NCBI GenBank assembly: GCA_946886185.1
Contig: CAMPIC010000090.1
Coordinates: 1-8,654, forward strand
Source of the DNA: an uncultured bacterium
Lineage (GTDB): Bacteria > Eisenbacteria > RBG-16-71-46 > CAIMUX01
Reading direction: 5' to 3'
DNA length: 8,654 nucleotides
Part shown: positions 1 through 8,654 of the stretch, in pieces
Position numbering within the stretch: position 1 is the first letter of the stretch
How the letters are laid out: the number at the start of each line of letters is the position of its first letter
The notes under the pieces: generated by a model
Seen by the model: the letters and a program-made list of their open reading frames with translations, nothing else
What the model was told of the DNA's origin: nothing
Database searches by the model: none
Translations under genes and position numbers: made by a program

Positions 1-2924
<2,924 letters not shown>

Positions 2925-2934
2925 GGCGAAACGG

Positions 2935-4947
2935 ATGACCGCTTCCGAAAAAGTGAACATCCTCCTGGTCGATGACCAGCCCGGCAAGCTCCTCAGCTAC
3001 GAGGTCATCCTCGAAGAGCTCGGCCAGAATCTGATCAAGGCGAACTCCGCGCGCGAGGCGCTCGAGCACCTGCTCAAGTCCGATATCGCGGTCGTCCTGA
3101 TCGATGTCTGCATGCCCGATCTGGACGGGTTCGAGCTCACCGCGCTCATCCGTGAGCATCCTCGGTGCCGCAATACCGCCATCATCCTGGTATCCGCAAT
3201 CCTCATGACCGATCCGGACCGGATTCGCGGTTACGGCAACGGAGCGGTCGACTACGTTTCGGTTCCGGTCGTGCCGGAAGTGCTGCGCGCCAAGGTGAAC
3301 GTCTTCGTCGACCTCTACCGCAAGAGCGAACAGCTCGAAGAGCTCAATCGGGACCTGGAAGCGCGCGTTGCGGAGCGCACCGCGGATCTGGAGGCGTCCA
3401 ACGCGCGGCTGCGTGAGAGCGAGATGCGCTTCCGGCTCGCGACCGAGGCGATGCCGGGCGGCGTCTACGATTGGGATCTGGTCAAGGGAACCGTCGACCG
3501 GTCGAGCGGCCTCGTCACGATGCTGGGATGCGGAGCGGAGGAATCAGGCTCGGGCGTCAGCTGGTGGGTCGACCGAATTCATCCGGAAGATCGTGACGCG
3601 CGCGCTTCGGTGATCGACGCGGCGCTGCTTTCCCTCGATCGTACCTATGGCGCCGAGTATCGGGTCCGACGCGACGGCGGCGAATGGATCTGGACCTGGG
3701 ACCGGGGACGGATCGTTCGCGACGAGGATGGCCGGGCGGTCCGCGTCGTGGGTCACATCACCGACGTGACGGCCCAGCGCGAGGCGGACGAGCTGCTGCG
3801 CGAGGCCGATCGCCGCAAGGACGAGTTCCTCGCCACGCTCGCGCACGAGCTGCGCAATCCGCTCGCTCCCATCCGGAACACGGTCGCCGCGATGAGGCGC
3901 AAGCCGCTTACAGAGCACGAGTTGGAATGGTGCAGGGACATCATCGACCGGCAAGTGATGCACCTGACCCGGCTGGTCGACGATCTGCTCGACGTCGGGC
4001 GCATCACCCAGGGAAAGATCGAGCTCCAGCGGGACCGGGTCGCGCTTTCGGAGATTCTCGATGCTGCCGTGGAAGCGTGCCATCCGATGCTCGAGCGGGG
4101 CGCGTACGCGTTCGAGATCGTGGCGCACCCCGAGCCGGTCTTCCTCCGCGTGGACCGCATCCGAATCACGCAGTGCCTCGTGAATCTTCTCAGCAACGCC
4201 GTCAAGTTCACTCCGCGCGGCGGCCAGATCCGCCTCGAGGTCGAGAAGGCGTTCGCGAGCGACGGTTCGGGCAGAGTCCTGCTCAAGATCCGGGACAGTG
4301 GAATCGGAATCGCGCCGGGGGATCTGCCGCGCGTGTTCGACCTGTTCTACCAGGTCGACAATTCGATCGGGCGTTCCCAGGCAGGGTTGGGAATCGGACT
4401 TACCTTGGTGCGCAGGCTGCTGGAGCTGCATGGAGGAACGATCGAGGCGTACAGCGCGGGCACGGACGAGGGAAGCGAGTTCGTGATCGGACTTCCGATG
4501 CTGGCGGAAGCAGAGCGCGATCCGAGTCCGGCGCGCGAGGCGAAAACGCTGTCTTCTTCAGGGCGCATCCTCATCGCGGACGACAACCAGGACGCCGCGG
4601 AAAGCCTCGCCCTGCTCCTGCGGCGCGCGGGGGGCGAAGTCCGAACGGCGCACGACGGGGGGGCCGCACTCGAGCTCGCCAAACGATTCCAGCCGGAAAT
4701 CGTTCTGCTCGATCTGGGAATGCCGACCATCACGGGATACGATGTCGCCGCCGGGATCCGCGAAACCTCCTGGGGCAGCGGCGCGATCCTGGTCGCGGTA
4801 ACCGGTTGGGGACAGGACGAGGAACGGCGCCGTACCGTCGCGGCGGGATTCGACGCGCATCTGGTCAAACCGGTCGACCATACCCTGCTCTTGAACACCC
4901 TGGCCAAGTTGCGCGACAGGGCACGCCCGCTCACCAGCCGGGCCTGA
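2935..4947 (+). CDS. Hybrid histidine kinase / response regulator, REC-PAS-HisKA-HATPase-REC
   Basis: This complete 670-residue protein is probably cytoplasmic, as no signal peptide or membrane segment is visible. REC1 (about 6-125) has acidic residues D13/D14 and phospho-Asp D57, but Val (V110) stands where the conserved switch Lys is expected, in the context [12 protein letters not shown] coiled coil (about 128-162) leads to a PAS_3-type sensor domain (about 164-280). HisKA carries H304 ([10 protein letters not shown], codon 3844-3846). HATPase_c spans about 408-522, with N417/N421, DSGIGI (454-459) and [12 protein letters not shown]2 (about 543-660) is complete, with D549/D550, D593, T623 and K645. 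Only ten bases separate it from the first kinase, so the two are very likely cotranscribed. REC1 makes it a likely phosphorylation target of another kinase, plausibly its neighbour, while its own kinase core feeds REC2. The partner and output are not visible here. Confidence 0.95.
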   Translation: MTASEKVNILLVDDQPGKLLSYEVILEELGQNLIKANSAREALEHLLKSDIAVVLIDVCMPDLDGFELTALIREHPRCRNTAIILVSAILMTDPDRIRGYGNGAVDYVSVPVVPEVLRAKVNVFVDLYRKSEQLEELNRDLEARVAERTADLEASNARLRESEMRFRLATEAMPGGVYDWDLVKGTVDRSSGLVTMLGCGAEESGSGVSWWVDRIHPEDRDARASVIDAALLSLDRTYGAEYRVRRDGGEWIWTWDRGRIVRDEDGRAVRVVGHITDVTAQREADELLREADRRKDEFLATLAHELRNPLAPIRNTVAAMRRKPLTEHELEWCRDIIDRQVMHLTRLVDDLLDVGRITQGKIELQRDRVALSEILDAAVEACHPMLERGAYAFEIVAHPEPVFLRVDRIRITQCLVNLLSNAVKFTPRGGQIRLEVEKAFASDGSGRVLLKIRDSGIGIAPGDLPRVFDLFYQVDNSIGRSQAGLGIGLTLVRRLLELHGGTIEAYSAGTDEGSEFVIGLPMLAEAERDPSPAREAKTLSSSGRILIADDNQDAAESLALLLRRAGGEVRTAHDGGAALELAKRFQPEIVLLDLGMPTITGYDVAAGIRETSWGSGAILVAVTGWGQDEERRRTVAAGFDAHLVKPVDHTLLLNTLAKLRDRARPLTSRA

Positions 4948-4960
4948 CCGGAGTCAGTCC
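4941..4960. terminator. Short palindrome holding both convergent stop codons (possible bidirectional terminator)
   Basis: CTGAC-CGGA-GTCAG (4944-4957) is a perfect five-base stem with a four-base loop, extended by two G-C pairs beyond one C/T mismatch. It contains the TGA of the kinase gene (4945-4947) and the TGA of the minus-strand rqcH gene (read as TCA at 4954-4956). There is no T-run on either side, so it does not meet the usual criteria for an intrinsic terminator. The symmetry may come partly from two TGA codons facing each other. Confidence 0.25.
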
Positions 4961-6981
4961 TCGGCGATCCACTCCGGAGCGACTCCTTCTTCCGGATTCT
5001 TCGGCGCGACCATCACGGTCTTCTCGTTCGTGCACATCGCGAGACCGGGCTTCGCCTTCCTGGGCTTGTGCACGTACTTCTTGAGCGTATAGATGACGGG
5101 CGTCTTGCGCGAGTTGCGCGCCTTGCTGTAGAAGGCGGCGATGGCGGCCGCTTCCTCGATCGCCTTGGAGCTGGGATTGTCCTTGCGGCCCGCCCGTTTG
5201 AGCACGACGTGACTGCCCGGAACGCCCGAGGCGTGGAACCAGTAGTCCTCTTGCTTCGCGAGACGGTGGGTCACGTGATCGTTCTCTTCGTTGGAGCGGC
5301 CCACGATCACTTTCCATCCGTCGCGGATCATGAACTCGCGGGGGCGAAATCGGCTGTCACCCCGGGCTCCATTCCCGCGCGCCCCGGTTCCGCCTCCGCC
5401 GGGCGACGGTTTTCCGTCTCGGCGCGGTGGGGCGGCTTCGGCGCTGCGCGGCCGCGCGGTCGCGGTGGACCCTGCTGCCGCGCGCGACCGAGCCCCTGGA
5501 TCGCTCGGCGCCGCCATGCGCAAGCCCGGGTCGGCTGACACCGGTTCCCGGTAGAAAGAGCGCAGCGCTTCGCGGATCGACGATTCGATCGTGGCCGCGT
5601 CGGGCAGAGATTGATCGCGTAGACGGCTTTCCATCATCGACAGCTTCGCCATCGCCTCGTCGAGCTTGGCGATGCGTTTTTCCCGGATCGGCCGGGACTT
5701 CGCGGCCCGGCGCGCCCGCTTGAAATACTGGTCGGCCGAATCGGTGGCGGGACGCGCGGGATCGAGCGGAATCTCCAGCGGAGGCGCACCGGGTTCGCGA
5801 GTCCAGTCGCTGCACCGCAAAACGGCGTCGCCTTTCTTGATCGCCCGCAGGTTCGCGAGGATGGCCTCTCCGTATAGCCGCAGCTTGCTCTCGTCCTCGG
5901 CCGACCCTGCTTCCGCGGCGACTTTCTCGCGCAGCCGGCGCAGCCGCTGCATCTCCGAATGGAAGCGGCGTCCATAATGCTCCCGCCGGCTTTCCTCCCG
6001 GCGCGCTCCGACGATGATCGAGTAGCCGCTCGCGAGGACCGCCATCGGATCCGACGGTGCGTTCTGGACTCGATGGGGCTCGAGAGAGACGAGCGGCCGC
6101 GCCGAAACGATCGCGGCGGGCAGGAGCGGCCGAAGGCTCCGCGGCGTGCGATAGATCTGCAGCCGGCCGCGCCCGGATTCTTGACGATGGGGCTCGCCGC
6201 GAACCACATGTCGACCGTCGCTATCTTCGTCCGATGCTGCGATTAGGCGATCGTGCACGCGCCGCGCGCACTCCAACGGATCGAAGCCGGCTCGAGTGGC
6301 GCGCTCGGTGAGGATCTCGATGGGGTCGCTCGCCGGAGCTGCGATCGCATCCGGATCCAGGTCGAGACCCCTCCAGATCGCGTCCCACGCAGAAGCGCGC
6401 GAGACGCCGCGATAGCGCGCGAGCTGCTTGCACCATTCGGCCGGAGTCGAAGCGCGGAACAGGCTCGCGAGCTCGGGCGCCTCTGCGAGCGCCGGTCTCG
6501 GATCGGGAGGAGGAGGCGTGTATCGATCTCCACCTTGTGGACCCAGAGGACGCAACGCGTCTTGCACGACCTCGAGTCCACTCACGACGCGCACGTTGCC
6601 GCTGCGCCCCGTGTATTCGATCACCAGCGACCAGTCGCGTCCGTGCGGATCGGCCTCCGCCGGTTTGCGCGCCACGAGCCGGACGATGCGCGGCTCCGCG
6701 TCCATCTCCTCCTCGCGGCTCGCGGAGAGCAAGTATCCGCCCACGATGCGCCCACCGAACTGCGGAGGCGATCCATCTCGCGAGTGAGAAACCGGACGGG
6801 TATGCAGCGTCGCCTGGACCGGATCGATGTCGATCACGAGCTGGAAGCGCGGGCCCTGCTCGGGCTCCAGAAGGAGCGTGATCCCGGTCGTTCCCGCGAG
6901 GCTCACCTCGACGATGCGAGGCGGCGGCGCGAGTTGCTCCGACAAGCTCCGGAGCGCGATTTCGAGCACGGCAGTGTCCAC
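4954..6981 (-). CDS. rqcH: RqcH/NFACT-family ribosome quality-control protein (Rqc2/FbpA homologue), divergent N-terminus
   Basis: RqcH-type proteins bind stalled 50S subunits carrying peptidyl-tRNA and recruit tRNA-Ala to add C-terminal tails. The older family name is fibronectin-binding protein FbpA. From the GTG at 6981 this one is 675 residues, against about 570 in Bacillus. The NFACT-R domain (about 549-660) is the strongest evidence: DYWFHASGVPGSHVVLK (579-595), then AAAIAAFYSKARNS and VHKPRKAKPG. Before it lie helical coiled-coil regions (about 331-390 and 418-475), including the family-like GEAILANLRAIKKGD, and a low-complexity Ala/Pro/Gly/Arg linker (about 481-548). NFACT-N (1-160) is weak but recognisable, with PPQFGG, YTGRSGNVRVV and DRYTPPPP. 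The conserved Asp-Arg pair appears as P97-R98. GTG 6981 gives a family-like start (MDTAVLEIAL); longer starts at 7071 or 7089 would add about 30-36 unfamiliar residues and overlap nfo. The family call is firm, but tailing activity is uncertain. Confidence 0.88.
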   Translation of the reverse strand: MDTAVLEIALRSLSEQLAPPPRIVEVSLAGTTGITLLLEPEQGPRFQLVIDIDPVQATLHTRPVSHSRDGSPPQFGGRIVGGYLLSASREEEMDAEPRIVRLVARKPAEADPHGRDWSLVIEYTGRSGNVRVVSGLEVVQDALRPLGPQGGDRYTPPPPDPRPALAEAPELASLFRASTPAEWCKQLARYRGVSRASAWDAIWRGLDLDPDAIAAPASDPIEILTERATRAGFDPLECARRVHDRLIAASDEDSDGRHVVRGEPHRQESGRGRLQIYRTPRSLRPLLPAAIVSARPLVSLEPHRVQNAPSDPMAVLASGYSIIVGARREESRREHYGRRFHSEMQRLRRLREKVAAEAGSAEDESKLRLYGEAILANLRAIKKGDAVLRCSDWTREPGAPPLEIPLDPARPATDSADQYFKRARRAAKSRPIREKRIAKLDEAMAKLSMMESRLRDQSLPDAATIESSIREALRSFYREPVSADPGLRMAAPSDPGARSRAAAGSTATARPRSAEAAPPRRDGKPSPGGGGTGARGNGARGDSRFRPREFMIRDGWKVIVGRSNEENDHVTHRLAKQEDYWFHASGVPGSHVVLKRAGRKDNPSSKAIEEAAAIAAFYSKARNSRKTPVIYTLKKYVHKPRKAKPGLAMCTNEKTVMVAPKNPEEGVAPEWIAED

Positions 6982-7036
6982 GAGCCTCGTCTTTCCCTGT
7001 CGCAGCCACGGGCGCCCGGCGACGCCGCGCCGGGTC

Positions 7037-7045
7037 TGGTACGAT
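7037..7045 (+). promoter_or_regulatory. Extended -10 promoter element for nfo, consistent with a leaderless transcript
   Basis: TGGTACGAT matches the extended -10 form TGN-TANNNT, with the hexamer TACGAT at 7040-7045. The GTG start of nfo lies six bases after the hexamer, which is where transcription would begin. No Shine-Dalgarno motif precedes that GTG, and no convincing -35 is seen upstream (CGGCGA at 7017-7022). The placement matches the TANNNT-start-codon spacing known for leaderless genes in other bacteria. Confidence 0.4.
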
Positions 7046-7051
7046 CCACCC

Positions 7052-8026
7052 GTGTCCACCCTCGAAACCATAAACATACAGGTACCCACGCTCTCGGCAA
7101 GGGCGCCTCATGCTCGACCGCCCCGCGAGCGCTCGCGGGAGCGCGATCGCCTGCGCGGCTGGCATCCGTACCTGGGCGCGCACTGGTCGATCGCCGGAGG
7201 ACTCCATCTCGCGCTCGAGGAAGCAGCGCGGTACCGGGCGGCCGCGGTGCAGATCTTTTCGAAGACGTCCGGACAGTGGGCGGCCAAACCGCTCACCGAG
7301 GAAGCGATTCGGCTGTTCCGCGAGACGCAGGCTCGTCTCGGACCGTTCGAGACCGCGGTCCACGATTCCTACCTCATCAACCTCGGCTCGCCGGATGCGG
7401 CCCTGCGCGAGAAGTCCCTCGCCGCGTTCGTGCACGAAATCGAGCGGTGCGAAGCGCTCGGCATTCCCCGCCTCGTCTTCCATCCGGGATCGCACCTGGG
7501 CGAAGGGGAGGCGGCGTGTCTGCAGCGCATCGCCTCCTGCATGAAAGAAGCGCTGCGCTCCACGCGCGGGTTCACGACCCGACTCTTGATCGAGAACACC
7601 GCCGGTCAGGGCAGCAACGTGGGGCATCGAATCGAGCATCTGGAAGAGCTGTTGGCGCGGGTGGGCGACTCTCGTGTGCGCGTCTGCATCGACACCTGCC
7701 ATCTGCTGGCCGCCGGCTACGACTACCGGTCGGAGCAGGGATATGCCGATGTGCGCGGAGAGTTGGAACGGAGAGTCGGCCTCGCCACGATCGACTGGTT
7801 CCATCTCAACGACTCGAAGAAGGAGTGCGGAAGTCGCGTGGACCGGCATGAGCACATCGGCAAGGGATTCGTCGGCGCCGCCGCGATCGCGAGGATCCTG
7901 CAGGACCCCGCGTTCCGCGACGTGCCGATGGTGCTGGAGACTCCGAAGGAAGGTCAGGCGGATCGGAGGAATCTGGCCGTGTTGCGCCGACTCTCGAGGA
8001 GGAGGGTCGTTGAAGTCGATCGCTGA
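7052..8026 (+). CDS. nfo: Endonuclease IV (deoxyribonuclease IV, AP endonuclease)
   Basis: This is a metal-dependent AP endonuclease of base-excision repair, which cuts 5' to abasic sites and cleans blocked 3' ends. The protein is 324 residues. All nine ligands of the E. coli Nfo trinuclear Zn site can be matched: H104 (VHDSYLINLG), H144 (VFHPGSHLG), E181 (LIENTAGQGSN), D214 and H217 (CIDTCH), H251 (FHLNDSK), D264 and H266 (SRVDRHEHIG), and E296 (LETPKE). The domain begins at YLGAHWSIAGG (40-50), so about 38 Arg/Pro-rich residues precede it, compared with only a few in the 285-residue E. coli protein. GTG 7052 is the last ATG/GTG/TTG codon in frame before the domain. The preceding in-frame GTG (6974) lies within rqcH. 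The gene is divergent from rqcH and overlaps the downstream HAD gene by 17 bases. The function is very secure; the exact N-terminus is less so. Confidence 0.95.
   Translation: MSTLETINIQVPTLSARAPHARPPRERSRERDRLRGWHPYLGAHWSIAGGLHLALEEAARYRAAAVQIFSKTSGQWAAKPLTEEAIRLFRETQARLGPFETAVHDSYLINLGSPDAALREKSLAAFVHEIERCEALGIPRLVFHPGSHLGEGEAACLQRIASCMKEALRSTRGFTTRLLIENTAGQGSNVGHRIEHLEELLARVGDSRVRVCIDTCHLLAAGYDYRSEQGYADVRGELERRVGLATIDWFHLNDSKKECGSRVDRHEHIGKGFVGAAAIARILQDPAFRDVPMVLETPKEGQADRRNLAVLRRLSRRRVVEVDR
7073..7100 (-). promoter_or_regulatory. Possible sigma70-type promoter for rqcH
   Basis: On the minus strand, TTGCCG (7100-7095) and TATGTT (7078-7073) are separated by 16 bases, each matching four of six consensus positions. 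They lie in the only AT-rich patch of this neighbourhood and upstream of rqcH, predicting a leader of about 85 bases. The site falls within the first codons of nfo. Two short imperfect matches can arise by chance, so this is tentative. Confidence 0.25.
7996..8006 (+). promoter_or_regulatory. Strong ribosome binding site for the HAD gene
   Basis: GAGGAGGAGGG, inside the 3' end of nfo, holds several overlapping Shine-Dalgarno matches three to seven bases before the TTG at 8010. It favours that TTG over the GTG at 8028, which would be more than 20 bases away. Within nfo the same bases encode part of a C-terminal Arg run. Confidence 0.65.
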
Positions 8027-8654
8027 GGTGTTGCGCGAGAAAGCCGACCCGATCCGGTTGATCGCGTTCGATGTCGACGGCACCTTGGTTCAGCATCCGG
8101 AGCGGCTCGTCATCTGGCAGCTCCTGAACCGCCGCTATCGGGGCGATCTGATTCTCTCGAACCAGCGTTACGACGACTTCATGGCGGGAAAGTTCGACTA
8201 CGAGACCTGGGTGCAAATGGACGTGTGTGAATGGATCGAGGCCGGAGCCACTCGTGAGCATCTGCTCGAGGAGGTGCGCAACCTGTCGCCCATCCCTCGC
8301 GCGCGCGCGGTGGTGGATGAGCTCAAGGGGCGCGGGTATCGGCTCGCGGTGATCTCGGGAACGCTCGATCTCGTGATCGACGAGTTCTTTCCCGAGCACC
8401 CCTTCGATGCGGTCTTCACCAATCGGATCCACTTCGATGAAATCGGCCGGCTCCACTCCTGGACCGCGACGCGCTACGACATGCAGGGAAAGGCGCACGC
8501 GCTGTCCGAGCTGGCGGACAAGTTCGGGCTCAACCTGGCGCAGTGCGCGTTCGTGGGCGACCACACCAACGACGTCGACGCGGCGCGCGAAGCCGGCTTC
8601 AGCATCGCCTTCAATCCCAAGTCGTCCAAGCTCGTCGAGGTCGCGGACGTGGTC
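8010..8654 (+). CDS. HAD-superfamily phosphatase, phosphoserine phosphatase (SerB)-like, 3' partial
   Basis: The frame is open from TTG 8010 to the right edge, giving 215 residues without a stop, so the gene continues beyond the window. All four HAD motifs are visible: FDVDGT with D21 as nucleophile and D23 as acid/base, S116 in VISGT, K161 in QGKAHAL, and GDHTND (183-188). A helical cap (about 35-100) sits between motifs I and II as in C1-cap/HAD-IB enzymes. The overall plan resembles SerB, but motif I is DVDGT rather than the DxDST typical of SerB, so the substrate cannot be assigned; other small phosphomonoesters are possible. The start is chosen from the strong Shine-Dalgarno motif and overlaps the nfo stop by 17 bases, which points to cotranscription and probable translational coupling with nfo. 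A functional link to DNA repair is not shown. Confidence 0.85.
   Translation, partial: MKSIAEVLREKADPIRLIAFDVDGTLVQHPERLVIWQLLNRRYRGDLILSNQRYDDFMAGKFDYETWVQMDVCEWIEAGATREHLLEEVRNLSPIPRARAVVDELKGRGYRLAVISGTLDLVIDEFFPEHPFDAVFTNRIHFDEIGRLHSWTATRYDMQGKAHALSELADKFGLNLAQCAFVGDHTNDVDAAREAGFSIAFNPKSSKLVEVADVV

Noticed and set aside
4657..4663. Run of seven G in the second kinase, as a phase-variation tract
   Set aside because: The frame is intact across it, and a run this short is unremarkable at this GC content.
3684..5084. Plus-strand open frame of 466 codons overlapping the second kinase
   Set aside because: A +2 shadow of the PAS/kinase/REC coding sequence, rich in Arg, Gly and Ala, with no motif.
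6982..7089. N-terminal extension of rqcH starting at 7071 or 7089
   Set aside because: It adds residues not seen in NFACT-N proteins and overlaps nfo. GTG 6981 gives the family-like start, although its Shine-Dalgarno motifs (AGGGA 12 bases away, GAGG 3 bases away) are not ideally placed.
6253..7851. Long plus-strand open frame of 532 codons
   Set aside because: Antisense to rqcH and out of frame with nfo. It is a by-product of high third-position GC.
6221..8083. Long minus-strand open frame of 620 codons
   Set aside because: It runs antisense to nfo and in another frame of rqcH. Its residues are Arg-rich shadow sequence with no recognisable domain, while both real genes carry catalytic motifs.

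Overview
The window is an uninterrupted piece of a GC-rich bacterial chromosome, roughly two-thirds GC by eye, with strong third-position GC bias and long antisense shadow frames. It holds five protein genes, two of them cut by the window edges. I see no tRNA, rRNA, CRISPR array, insertion sequence or phage gene. A bacterial RqcH/NFACT protein combined with Myxococcus-like multi-domain hybrid kinases argues against an ordinary alpha-, beta- or gammaproteobacterium. A deep-branching or uncultured high-GC lineage (Myxococcota-, Eisenbacteria- or Gemmatimonadota-like) would fit, but this is inference and no marker gene settles it.

Region 1 (1-4947, + strand) is a two-gene signalling operon. The first gene is the C-terminal part of a large HAMP-GAF-coiled coil-histidine kinase with three receiver domains. 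Ten bases after its stop begins a second hybrid kinase with the order REC-PAS-HisKA-HATPase-REC. Together the visible parts carry two kinase cores and five receivers but no Hpt domain and no DNA-binding output, so the relay must leave to a protein outside the window.

Region 2 (4954-6981, - strand) is one gene for an NFACT-family protein of the RqcH/Rqc2 type, the ribosome-associated quality-control factor that adds C-terminal tails to stalled nascent chains. Its C-terminal NFACT-R domain is canonical. Its N-terminal NFACT-N domain is divergent and appears to have Pro in place of the Asp of the conserved Asp-Arg pair. It converges on the kinase operon with only six bases between the two stop codons.

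Region 3 (7052-8654, + strand) runs divergently from rqcH across a 70-base gap. It contains an endonuclease IV (nfo) with all nine metal ligands, then, overlapping it by 17 bases, a SerB-like HAD phosphatase cut by the right edge. The nfo start looks leaderless: an extended -10 motif lies six bases before the GTG. The start of nfo also overlaps a possible minus-strand promoter for rqcH.

No wholly new system is evident. The points most worth a second look are the variant RqcH active region, the compact divergent promoter with a probable leaderless nfo, and the five-receiver relay in which one receiver lacks its switch lysine.
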